Shown here in pieces: positions 1-6,500 of a DNA stretch of 10,688 nt; within the stretch, counting starts at the first letter, position 1; every line of letters begins with the position of its first letter. The position numbers and the translations under genes are program-made. The stretch spans positions 1-10,688 of the forward strand of contig JAJZVS010000096.1 of NCBI GenBank assembly GCA_021845555.1, given 5' to 3'. Origin of the DNA: Pseudomonadota bacterium. Its GTDB lineage: Bacteria; Pseudomonadota; Alphaproteobacteria; Acetobacterales; Acetobacteraceae. The notes beneath the pieces are model-generated. The model ran no database searches, was not told the DNA's origin, and saw only the letters and a list, made by a program, of their open reading frames with translations.

Positions 1-108
1 CAGCGGGCCGAGCGCGCGGATATTGAGCTGGCCCAGGCGCGGCGCGATCATCCCGTGCAGCTCGATCACCGGGATGCGGGGCCCGCGCCAGAACAACAGC
101 CCGGTCAT
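1..108 (-). CDS. S49-family (SppA/SohB-like) peptidase, N-terminal fragment
   Basis: Only the first 36 codons lie in the window; the rest is beyond the left edge. The start is the ATG whose first base is 108, chosen because it overlaps the stop of the upstream amine oxidase gene as ATGA, a typical coupled junction. The visible protein begins MTGLLFWRGPRIPVIELHGM and continues with IAPRLG. A short N-terminus leading into a hydrophobic strand ending in LHGMI is how the protease domain of many SppA/SohB-type S49 serine peptidases begins (compare 'V.V..L.G.I'). These enzymes degrade signal peptides or membrane proteins. The catalytic Ser and Lys would be outside the window, so the family call rests on one strand motif and is tentative; any other alpha/beta protein starting this way would fit. 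Confidence 0.5.
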   Translation of the reverse strand, partial: MTGLLFWRGPRIPVIELHGMIAPRLGQLNIRALGPL

Positions 109-1400
109 CGCCCTGCTCCCGTCGCGGTGAGGGCCAGCGCGGCGGCCCGCTGGCCGCTGATCCACGCCCCGGCCAGCGTGCCGGCCAGCCCGTCGTGGCA
201 CGCCTCCCCGGCGAACAGCAGATGCCCGTCGGAAAGCGGCTCGCCCAGGCGCACGCGGGCGTCCGCCGCGCCGGGGCGAGCGTAGGCATAGGCCCCGCGG
301 ATCAGCGGATCGGCGTCCCAATGCGTCACCAGCGCCGGCGGTCCGGCGAACAGCGCATCGACCCGACCGCCGAACAGTCGGCGCAGTTCGGCGCGCGCGA
401 AATCCGCCGCCGCCCCCTCCCCCGCGCGCGCCAGCTCCCAGGCCGGCGTGCCGCCGACCCAGCCCTGCACGTAGTCGCGCCCGAACGGCCAGCACTGGAA
501 CATCATCGCCGGCTCGCCGCTCCGCCCGATCCGGCGATCGAGCGAACAATGCGATGGCAGATCGAGCCGGTCAGGCCCGGTGGCGCGCAGCACCACCTTG
601 AGCGCCAACCCCATCGGCAGGCCGGCAACGCACCCTTGCACCGAGGCCGGCAGGGCCGGGGCGAATTCGATCGCCCCGGCGGCGAGCACGCCGGTGGAAA
701 CGGTGACGATCGCCGCCCCCGCGGTCACGGTGCCGGAGGGCGTCGTCACCGCCACTCGCCCGCCGGTCCCGCCCCAGGCGATCCTGGTGGCCGGCGTGCC
801 CAGCCGGATGTCGAGCCCGGTGCCGAGGCGGCGGGCCACGAAGGCGCCGATGCCGCCCTCGGGCACCAGGTTGCTGCCGGTCAGCTGGTTGCGGTGCCAG
901 TCCCGCAGGCTGAACGCGTCGGCATCGACGGCGCAGATCACCGGGCCTTCCCAGGTCTCGACCGTGACCGCCCAGGGGTCGTCGGGGATGCGGCGCGCGA
1001 CCTCGGCGAGCGGCACGTCCGGCTGGCCGGGCGCCAGCAGTGGGGCGGCGGCGGCGGCGAAGCGGTCCCACGCGGTGTCGTAGGCGGCCTGTTCGGCCGC
1101 GGTGGCGGGGCGGGTGCCGACGAAGGTGCGTTCCTGGCGGAGTTCGTCGCTGCGCAGCAGCGTGTCCCCGGCGGCTTCGGCGATCGGCACCAAGGGGTTG
1201 CGCTCGGCGCTGTGCAGCCAGACCGCGCCGGCGTCGAACCAGGCGCCGCCGAGTGCGGCGGGATGCAGCGTGTGCGCCCGCCCGCCGATGCGCGGCGCGG
1301 CTTCCAACACCAGCGCGCGGGTGCCGGCGGCGCGCAGCGCGGCGGCGGCGCCGAGGCCGGCCAGCCCGGCGCCGATCACGACGATATCGACCTCGGTCAT
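105..1400 (-). CDS. FAD-dependent amine oxidase (flavin monoamine/polyamine oxidase family)
   Basis: A 431-residue flavoprotein, the usual length for bacterial flavin amine oxidases (PF01593 type), which oxidise a C-N bond with O2 as acceptor to give an imine/aldehyde and H2O2. The N-terminal Rossmann motif is at residues 7-16 (VVIGAGLAGL region, GxGxxG), followed by the ribose-binding Glu33 and the GGR motif at 39-41. Lys268 in the segment MGLALKVVL matches the lysine that lies near flavin N5 in this family. The substrate-domain motif THWDADPLIRGAY is at 359-371, and the C-terminal FAD-binding segment LLFAGEACH...GAWISGQRAA is at 394-420. The frame is open upstream to 1793, but MTEVDIVVIGAG places the Rossmann strand right at the N-terminus, so the start at 1400 is preferred. 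There is no signal peptide, so the enzyme is probably cytoplasmic. The stop overlaps the next gene's start (ATGA). The substrate cannot be told from sequence. Confidence 0.9.
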   Translation of the reverse strand: MTEVDIVVIGAGLAGLGAAAALRAAGTRALVLEAAPRIGGRAHTLHPAALGGAWFDAGAVWLHSAERNPLVPIAEAAGDTLLRSDELRQERTFVGTRPATAAEQAAYDTAWDRFAAAAAPLLAPGQPDVPLAEVARRIPDDPWAVTVETWEGPVICAVDADAFSLRDWHRNQLTGSNLVPEGGIGAFVARRLGTGLDIRLGTPATRIAWGGTGGRVAVTTPSGTVTAGAAIVTVSTGVLAAGAIEFAPALPASVQGCVAGLPMGLALKVVLRATGPDRLDLPSHCSLDRRIGRSGEPAMMFQCWPFGRDYVQGWVGGTPAWELARAGEGAAADFARAELRRLFGGRVDALFAGPPALVTHWDADPLIRGAYAYARPGAADARVRLGEPLSDGHLLFAGEACHDGLAGTLAGAWISGQRAAALALTATGAGR

Positions 1401-1590
1401 GCCCTGCCCCGTGCTGTCCTGCCGTGCCGCGCGCCGAGGCCGATCCGGATGGACGGGTGCGGGCGCGCGGCCCCGGCGATTAGACGGCAAAGTCCGGCCA
1501 ACCGGAAGCGCCCGGCCGGCGGCTTCATCCGCGGTTAACCCGCGCCCACTATTCCCGAGCGGTTCGTTCGCGCGGAGGCGCCGCAGGCAA
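1401..1590. promoter_or_regulatory. Divergent intergenic region between amine oxidase and TPR-glycosyltransferase
   Basis: This 190-base spacer should hold promoters for both flanking genes. I see no convincing -35/-10 pair. Short symmetric elements are present: TCCGG-CCAA-CCGGA at 1493-1506 and GGTTAACC at 1533-1540. Both are short enough to occur by chance in such GC-rich DNA. The region is assigned by position only. Confidence 0.3.
1574..1578 (+). promoter_or_regulatory. Possible ribosome binding site GGAGG for the TPR protein
   Basis: GGAGG lies 12 bases upstream of the in-frame GTG at 1591, slightly far for an ideal site. A weaker AGG is at 1585-1587. It supports the GTG start, because no ATG exists in frame between 1102 and the TPR region that would not run deep into the divergent amine oxidase gene. 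Confidence 0.4.
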
Positions 1591-3186
1591 GTGGTTCCGG
1601 ATCGAGTTCCCCGCCTGGGCGACGCGCTCCGCGCGCTGGAGACCGGGCGTTTCGTTGCGGCCGCTGCCGCCGCCGCCGCGCTGCTGGCCGACGACGCGGC
1701 GGATATCGAGGCGCGACTGCTGCTCGGCCTCGCGCGCGGCGCGGCCGGAGAGACCGAGGCCGCCGCGGCGCTGCTCGACGAGGTCGCCCACACGCGGCCC
1801 GAGTGCGCGCATCCGTGCCACGATCTCGCTGCCCTGCTCCGCCGCCTCGGCCGGGCGGACCAGGCGAGCGCGCAGTATCGCGCCGCGCTGGCGCTTGCCC
1901 CGGCGGATGCGGCGCTGCGACGCGGCTTTGCCGGGCACCTGCTGGAAGCCGGGGACGCTGACGCGGCGCTTGCCGCGCTCGACCCCGCCGACGCCAGCGC
2001 CGCCGCCCATCACCTGCGCGGCCTCGCGCTGGCCGAGCAGGACGACTTCGCCGCCGCGGCTGAAGCCTTCCGCGCCACGGTGGCGCGCGATCCCGGCCCG
2101 GCGGACGGCTGGTCCAACCTCGGCATGATGCTGCGCGCCGAGGCAAGGTTCGACGCGGCGCTCGCCGCGCACGACGAGGCGGTGGCCCGCGCGCCGGAGG
2201 CGCCGCAGATCCGCGTCAACCGGGCCGTGGCGCTGCTGCACGCCGGGCGGTTCACCGAGGCATGGGTGGACTACGAATGGCGGCTGCGCCTGCCCGGCCA
2301 CACGCCTTTGCCGCCCGAGCGGCTGCTGCCTGACCTGGCGGCGGCGGGGGATCTGCGAGGGCGGACCATCCTGCTGACACATGAGGAAGGCTTCGGCGAC
2401 ACGATCCAGTTCGTGCGCTACGCGCCGCTGCTGGCCGCGCGCGGGGCGCGGGTGATCCTGGCCCTGCCGCCGCCGCTGATGCGGCTGCTGGCCCCGCTCG
2501 CCCCGGTGGTGCCGCTCGCGGGGCCGCTGCCGGCGCATGATTTCCACTGCCCGTTCTTCAGCCTGCCGCGCGCCTTCGCCACTACGCTGGAGAGCATTCC
2601 GGCCGCGGTGCCCTATCTCGCCGCCGATCCCACCCTGGTCGCGGCCTGGGCGGCACGGCTGCGGCCGTCGTCGGGTGGCGGCACGCCGCGCGTCGGCCTA
2701 GTCTGGGCAGGGCAGGCGCGGCCGTGGCTGCCGGGCTTCGCCACGCTGGATCGGCGGCGCAGCGCGTCGCTGGCGGATTTCGCGCCGCTCGCCAGGCTGG
2801 CGGGCGCGCGGTTCGTCAGCCTGCAAGCCGGCCCGTCGGCCGCCGAGGCCGCCTGCCCGCCCCGGGGCCTCACGCTGTGCGATCCGATGGCGGAAGTGCG
2901 CGACTTCGCCGACACCGCGGCGCTCATCGCCGGCCTCGATCTGGTGGTGAGCGTGGATACCGCGGTGGTGCATCTGGCCGGCGCGATGGGCACGCCGGTA
3001 TTTCTGCTCGATCGTTACGACAGCTGCTGGCGCTGGCTGAGCGGGCGCACGGACAGCCCGTGGTATCCGCGCATGCGCATCTTCCGCCAGGAGCGGCCGG
3101 GGGATTGGACCGGACCGATGCGCCGGGTCGCGGCGGCGATCGGCGCGGCAAGTTATGGGGACGACGTCCCCGGCCGGCGCGGTTAG
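1591..3186 (+). CDS. TPR protein with GT9/heptosyltransferase-like C-terminal domain
   Basis: From the GTG at 1591 the protein has 531 residues. Residues about 37-236 form roughly six tetratricopeptide repeats, for example CHDLAALLRRLGRADQASAQ (76-95) and WSNLGMMLRAEARFDAALAA (174-193). The C-terminal half resembles the glycosyltransferase-9/ADP-heptose:LPS heptosyltransferase fold. It has the N-lobe motif EEGFGDTIQFVRYAPLL (265-281), the inter-lobe strand VGLVWAGQ (368-375), FVSLQAG (408-414), and the donor-site segment DTAALIAGLDLVVSVDTAVV (441-460) followed by HLAGAMGTPV. In known proteins of this architecture the TPRs recruit partners and the C-terminal domain is often annotated as a glycosyltransferase; some sit near flagellar genes and are linked to flagellin or surface glycan modification. 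Here the stator genes lie one gene away. No signal peptide or membrane segment is seen, so it is likely cytoplasmic. Donor, acceptor and activity are unknown. The start codon is the least certain part. Confidence 0.82.
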   Translation: MVPDRVPRLGDALRALETGRFVAAAAAAAALLADDAADIEARLLLGLARGAAGETEAAAALLDEVAHTRPECAHPCHDLAALLRRLGRADQASAQYRAALALAPADAALRRGFAGHLLEAGDADAALAALDPADASAAAHHLRGLALAEQDDFAAAAEAFRATVARDPGPADGWSNLGMMLRAEARFDAALAAHDEAVARAPEAPQIRVNRAVALLHAGRFTEAWVDYEWRLRLPGHTPLPPERLLPDLAAAGDLRGRTILLTHEEGFGDTIQFVRYAPLLAARGARVILALPPPLMRLLAPLAPVVPLAGPLPAHDFHCPFFSLPRAFATTLESIPAAVPYLAADPTLVAAWAARLRPSSGGGTPRVGLVWAGQARPWLPGFATLDRRRSASLADFAPLARLAGARFVSLQAGPSAAEAACPPRGLTLCDPMAEVRDFADTAALIAGLDLVVSVDTAVVHLAGAMGTPVFLLDRYDSCWRWLSGRTDSPWYPRMRIFRQERPGDWTGPMRRVAAAIGAASYGDDVPGRRG

Positions 3187-3662
3187 AGCGGCACCCCGGC
3201 CAGCGACCGGCTGGTGCGGATCGTCTGCAAGGTCTGCACCCGCGCCACCGTCGGCAGGCCGGTCAGCTTCTGTGTGAGCTGGTTCTCATGCGAGGTGTCG
3301 CGTGCCACCAGCTTGAGCAGGAAATCGCCGCCGCCGCGGATCATGTGGCACTCCCGCACTTCCGGCCAGCCGGCCACCACCTGCTCGAACGCCGCCAGCA
3401 CCGCCTCCTTCTGGCTGTCCAGGCCGACGATGGCGAAGAAGGTGATCTCCCAACCGAGTTTTTGCGGATTGGAATCGGCGTGGTAGCCGCGGATGACCCC
3501 GGCCTCCTCCAGCCGGCGCACCCGGCGCAGGCACGGCGGCGCGGAGATGCCGGCGCGGCGGGCCAGTTCCACGTTGGTGATGCGCCCGTCGGCCTGCAAC
3601 TCGGCCAGGATGCGGCGATCGATCGCGTCCAGAACCTGGACCTCGGCGGGCAGGGATTTCAT
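3183..3662 (-). CDS. Lrp/AsnC-family transcriptional regulator
   Basis: A 159-residue protein, the normal length for this family. Residues about 13-60 are the AsnC-type winged helix-turn-helix: AIDRRILAELQADGRITNVE, then LARRAGISAPPCLRRVRRLE and AGVIRGY. Residues about 70-150 are the RAM effector-binding and oligomerisation domain, with the characteristic GGGDFLLKLVA at 110-120 and the closing strand VARVQTLQTIRTSR. Family members form dimers to octamers, bind AT-rich imperfect palindromes and respond to amino acids or related small molecules. They often regulate themselves and a divergent neighbour. The divergent neighbour here is motB, 177 bases away. The 3' end overlaps the stop codon of the TPR protein tail-to-tail (shared TTAG). 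Effector and targets are not visible in the sequence. Confidence 0.93.
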   Translation of the reverse strand: MKSLPAEVQVLDAIDRRILAELQADGRITNVELARRAGISAPPCLRRVRRLEEAGVIRGYHADSNPQKLGWEITFFAIVGLDSQKEAVLAAFEQVVAGWPEVRECHMIRGGGDFLLKLVARDTSHENQLTQKLTGLPTVARVQTLQTIRTSRSLAGVPL

Positions 3663-3839
3663 CTGCGTGCTGCGCCCGGCCGTGGCCGGTTCCTGGAATG
3701 TCGTGGGGTGGCGAAGAGACGCACTATTGTTGCTCCGCCGCTGGGCCGCAAGCCCGGACCCGACACGGGCGCGGGAAATCGGGCGGCGCCTGGGCACGAT
3801 TAGCATCGGGTTAAGCAAATCCGCGCCAGTCTGCCGCGC
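3663..3839. promoter_or_regulatory. Divergent lrp-like / motB promoter region
   Basis: A 177-base spacer between two divergent starts. It contains a locally AT-rich imperfect palindrome GCACTATTGTTGC at 3721-3733 (outer GCA/TGC arms, A/T-rich centre), about 59 bases before the regulator's start. This is the general look of an Lrp/AsnC operator but a weak match. Nearer motB is the AT-rich TTAAGCAAAT at 3811-3820. No firm promoter hexamers can be assigned. Confidence 0.3.
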
Positions 3840-5012
3840 ATGGCAAAGAGCGAACGTAGCGGCAACGGCAAGGCCCGCCCGATCATCATCCGGCGGGAAG
3901 AAAGCAGCGGCGGCGGCCATCACGGCGGCGCCTGGAAGGTGGCCTATGCCGATTTCGTGACGGCCATGATGGCGTTCTTCCTGGTGATGTGGCTGATCAA
4001 CGCCACCACCGAGGATCAGCGCAAGGGTCTGGCGGACTACTTCAGCCCGACGAACCTCATGAGCCATAATTCCTCGGGCACCGGCAAGCCGTTCGGTGGC
4101 AAGACCGCGTTCGAGAACGGGGCGATGGTCTCCGACCGCGGCGCCGTCCAGATCACCCAGGGGCTGCACCCGGTGCTGAGCAATCCCGCGCCGCAGCCCC
4201 ATCCGCCCAACCCGCACGCGCCGCGCGGGGGCGGGGCGCAGGATGGGGCAGGCGACACGCCAGGGCCATTGCCGTCGGCCGGCGCGGCGGCGCGTGCCCG
4301 GCCGGTGCCGCTCACCCCGCCGCCGCCAGGCGCGGGTCCGGCGGCCCCCGCTGTTCCGCCCCCGCCGGCCGCGGCCGCGACGCCTGCCTCCGCCCCGCCC
4401 GCCGCCTTCGCCGCGGCCAAGCGGACCATCGAGCGGCTGGTACGCGCCGACCCGGCGCTGGCCGCGATCGCCAGCCAGGTCGCGATCGACATCACCCCGC
4501 GCGGGCTGCGCATCCAGCTGCTGGATTCGCGCCGCCAGGCGATGTTCGCCAGCGGCTCCGCCATCCCCACCGCGCCCGCGCGGCTGCTGCTCGGCCGGAT
4601 CGCCCCGGTGCTGGCGCGACTGGCCGGGCCGGTGCGGATCTCCGGCTACACCGATGCCGCGCCGTTTCCCGGGCCAGGGTTGACCAATTGGGATCTGTCC
4701 GCGGCGCGGGCGAACGCGGCGCGACAGGTGATGACCGCGGCGGGACTGCCCGACCCGCGCTTCCAGGCGATCACGGGGCATGGGGATCGGGACCTGCTGC
4801 TGCCGCGCGACCCGCTGGCACCGGCGAACCGGCGCATCTCCATTCTGGTGCTGCGCCGCCCCGCCACCGCCGCCACCCCCAACGCCGCCGCGCCTAACGC
4901 CGCCGGACCGGCCGCAACCCCGGCCGCGGTGCGGGCCACGGTCCCCGCCCATCCCGCCCCCCGGGTCCTCTCGGTCCCGGTCCCCGCCACCCCCGGTCCG
5001 GCCGCGCTGTAG
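3840..5012 (+). CDS. motB: Flagellar motor stator protein MotB
   Basis: A 390-residue stator B subunit, longer than the roughly 300 residues of enterobacterial MotB. A basic, Gly/His-rich cytoplasmic N-terminus (residues 1-32) leads into one membrane segment, VAYADFVTAMMAFFLVMWLI (34-53). Asp38 in the YADF motif is the ion-carrying aspartate (Asp32 in E. coli). The following segment, about 54-70, fits the plug region. Residues about 112-190 form a low-complexity Pro/Ala-rich linker. The OmpA-type peptidoglycan-binding domain spans about 192-340, with FASGSAIP (236-243), ISGYTDAAPF (267-276), NWDLSAARANAARQVM (283-298) and NRRISILVLRR (330-340). A Pro/Ala-rich tail (341-390) follows. With MotA it forms the ion-driven stator and anchors it to the cell wall. 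There is no clear Shine-Dalgarno sequence before the ATG. The next methionines are inside the membrane segment, so this start is still the only sensible one. motA follows after 9 bases. Confidence 0.95.
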   Translation: MAKSERSGNGKARPIIIRREESSGGGHHGGAWKVAYADFVTAMMAFFLVMWLINATTEDQRKGLADYFSPTNLMSHNSSGTGKPFGGKTAFENGAMVSDRGAVQITQGLHPVLSNPAPQPHPPNPHAPRGGGAQDGAGDTPGPLPSAGAAARARPVPLTPPPPGAGPAAPAVPPPPAAAATPASAPPAAFAAAKRTIERLVRADPALAAIASQVAIDITPRGLRIQLLDSRRQAMFASGSAIPTAPARLLLGRIAPVLARLAGPVRISGYTDAAPFPGPGLTNWDLSAARANAARQVMTAAGLPDPRFQAITGHGDRDLLLPRDPLAPANRRISILVLRRPATAATPNAAAPNAAGPAATPAAVRATVPAHPAPRVLSVPVPATPGPAAL

Positions 5013-5015
5013 GAG
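5011..5015 (+). promoter_or_regulatory. Ribosome binding site AGGAG for motA
   Basis: AGGAG overlaps the last two bases of the motB stop codon and sits 6 bases before the motA ATG at 5022. It contrasts with motB, which has no evident site, and suggests efficient or coupled translation of motA from the shared transcript. Confidence 0.75.
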
Positions 5016-5021
5016 CACGCG

Positions 5022-5885
5022 ATGCTGACGATCGGCGGGTTCGCGTTCCTGATCGTCTGCGTCTTCGGCAGCTTCCTGATCACCGGGGGCAGCATCGCCG
5101 CGCTGGCGGACGCGCTGCCGTTCGAGCTGATGAGTATCGGCGGGGCGGCGATCGGCACCTTCCTGATGGCCAACAGCATTCACGAGGTGAAGCACACGCT
5201 GGGCGGCATCGGCCGCACCTTCAAGGGATCACGCTTCCACAAATCGGACTATCTCGAGCTGCTCAGCCTGCTGTTCCTGCTGGTCCGTCTGGCCAGCACC
5301 AAGGGGCCGATGGCGCTGGAGGCGCATATCGAGAAGCCCGACGAGAGTGCCGCATTCCAGAAATTCCCCAAGGTCCTGGCCAACACCTTCGCGCGGACGA
5401 TGATCTGCGACTATCTGCGGATCGTCGGGATGAACGCCGACGATCCCAACCAGATCGAAGACGTGATGGCGCGCGAGCTCAAGAAGACCCTGGCCGAGGA
5501 GATGCACGGCTCGCACGCGCTGCAATCGATGGCGGACGCGCTGCCCGCGCTCGGCATCGTCGCGGCGGTGCTGGGGGTGATCAAGACGATGGGGCATATC
5601 GACCAGCCGCCGAAAGTGCTGGGCGGCATGATCGGCGATGCGCTGACCGGCACCTTCCTCGGCGTGCTGCTGGCCTATGGGCTGGCGGCGCCGCTGGCCG
5701 CGCGCCTGGGCGCGATCGTCGCGGAGGAGGCCAAATACTACGAGGTGATCCGCGCCGTGCTGGTCACGCATCTGCACGGCAACGCGCCGCAGGTGAGCGT
5801 GGAATCCGGGCGCAAGATGGTGCCGAACGAATACATGCCGAGCTTCCAGGAGCTCGAGGAAGCGGTGCAGAGCGTGCAGATCTGA
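5022..5885 (+). CDS. motA: Flagellar motor stator protein MotA
   Basis: A 287-residue stator A subunit, close to the family length (295 in E. coli). Four membrane segments are visible at about 1-22, 34-52, 173-192 and 203-226, with a large cytoplasmic loop between the second and third. The loop carries ALEAHIEKP (98-106), in which Glu100 corresponds to the rotor-contacting E. coli Glu98. By my alignment from memory, the E. coli Arg90 position is Ser92 here, with Arg89 and Lys94 close by, so the charge is probably kept. The mechanistic prolines are present: Pro175 in DALPALGIVAAVLGVIKTMG (172-191), and Pro224 in GLAAPLAARLGA. The C-terminal tail PNEYMPSFQELEEAV is typical of the long-loop MotA group. 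Five copies per two MotB form the ion channel that generates torque. It is probably co-transcribed with motB. Its 3' end is 13 bases from the convergent HdeD gene. Confidence 0.96.
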   Translation: MLTIGGFAFLIVCVFGSFLITGGSIAALADALPFELMSIGGAAIGTFLMANSIHEVKHTLGGIGRTFKGSRFHKSDYLELLSLLFLLVRLASTKGPMALEAHIEKPDESAAFQKFPKVLANTFARTMICDYLRIVGMNADDPNQIEDVMARELKKTLAEEMHGSHALQSMADALPALGIVAAVLGVIKTMGHIDQPPKVLGGMIGDALTGTFLGVLLAYGLAAPLAARLGAIVAEEAKYYEVIRAVLVTHLHGNAPQVSVESGRKMVPNEYMPSFQELEEAVQSVQI

Positions 5886-5898
5886 CCGCGTGGCGCGA

Positions 5899-6462
5899 TC
5901 AGTCCCGCCCCATCCGCCGCAGCGCCAGTCCGAACTCGAACCACGCCGCGCCGTGCACGATCAGCTCCACCGCGATCAGCGTGCCCAGCACCCACAGCCC
6001 CGACCACGGCAGCGTCAGGTAGAGCCCGACCCCCACGCCCAGGCTGACGAACCCGCCGATCAGCAGCAGCCCCGCCCCGCCCAGATGCCAGTGGCGGACC
6101 GCGATCACCATCCGGAAAGCGCCGCCGGCGATCAGCACGCCCGCCAGGATCAGGGTCAGCACGACCGACCCCTGGATCGGCTCCAGCATGATCACCAGCC
6201 CGCCGATCCCGTACAGCACGCCCGCCATCAGATGCAGCAGATGCACCGCCCAGTCGCGGTCGAGCAGCGCGTGCAGCACTTGCAGGGCGCCGCCCACCAG
6301 CAGCGCCGCGCCGATCAGCACCGTCCCGGCCAGCGTCGTCGCCACCACGTCGAACCAGGCGAAGGCACCCAGCAGGATCAGCAGCAGGCCGAACGCCACC
6401 GACCACCCCCAGGCACTCTGCGGGCGAAGGAGGCCGGACGGCGGGGAGAGCGGATCGGACAT
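5899..6462 (-). CDS. HdeD-family (DUF308) membrane protein
   Basis: A 187-residue protein with six predicted membrane helices at about 18-37, 43-63, 74-93, 98-119, 128-149 and 154-174. Length, helix number and glycine-rich repeats such as LLLILLGAFAWF (26-37), LIGAALLVGGALQVLHALL (49-67) and LILAGVLIAGGAFRMV (104-119) match the HdeD/DUF308 family. Each pair of helices looks like a repeat of the same unit. E. coli HdeD is linked to acid resistance at high cell density, but the molecular activity of the family is not established. The start at 6462 has GAGG a few bases upstream on the coding strand. It lies 38 bases downstream of the methionine sulfoxide reductase gene on the same strand and is likely co-transcribed with it. 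The same frame runs open upstream to 6846, but that part lies in another frame of the reductase gene and is not used. Confidence 0.88.
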   Translation of the reverse strand: MSDPLSPPSGLLRPQSAWGWSVAFGLLLILLGAFAWFDVVATTLAGTVLIGAALLVGGALQVLHALLDRDWAVHLLHLMAGVLYGIGGLVIMLEPIQGSVVLTLILAGVLIAGGAFRMVIAVRHWHLGGAGLLLIGGFVSLGVGVGLYLTLPWSGLWVLGTLIAVELIVHGAAWFEFGLALRRMGRD

Positions 6463-6474
6463 GCGGGCCTCGCG

Positions 6475-6485
6475 AAAAAAAAGAA
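6475..6485 (-). other. T-rich tract (T8) between msrC-like and hdeD-like genes
   Basis: On the coding strand this reads TTCTTTTTTTT, immediately before the ribosome binding site of the HdeD-family gene. It is the longest homopolymer I notice in a very GC-rich window. Upstream of it only a weak 3-base-pair stem (GCG-CTTT-CGC) is seen, so it is at best a leaky terminator. It might also be a slippage site affecting expression of the downstream gene. Confidence 0.35.
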
Positions 6486-6500
6486 CCGGCGAAAGCGCGA

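Noticed and set aside
1493..1506. Inverted repeat TCCGG-CCAA-CCGGA as an operator or hairpin
   Set aside because: Five-base GC-rich arms are expected often by chance in this composition, and there is no supporting second copy.
1102..1590. N-terminal extension of the TPR protein back to an ATG at 1102
   Set aside because: It would overlap about 300 bases of the divergent amine oxidase, whose Rossmann motif lies there. The extension has no domain, and a GTG with GGAGG upstream is available at 1591.
3791..3805. Sigma-54-like element (TGGGCACGATTAGCA) upstream of motB
   Set aside because: The GG and GC dinucleotides are 8 or 9 bases apart instead of the required 10, and the TTGC part is not matched.
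3811..3840. Flagellar sigma-28-like element (TTAAG ... GCCGCGCA) before motB
   Set aside because: The spacing is too long, the -10 part lacks the GATAA end, and it would overlap the start codon.
4853..5008. Repetitive Pro/Ala codon region at the 3' end of motB as a possible DNA repeat array
   Set aside because: The repetition is only at the level of amino acid composition (GCC/CCC codons) with no regular unit length.
3663..5195. Minus-strand open frame continuing upstream of the Lrp-type regulator through the antisense of motB (670-residue frame in all)
   Set aside because: The antisense part encodes a low-complexity Arg/Gly-rich sequence with no domain, and motB on the other strand is unmistakable. 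GC-rich DNA commonly lacks stop codons in antisense frames.
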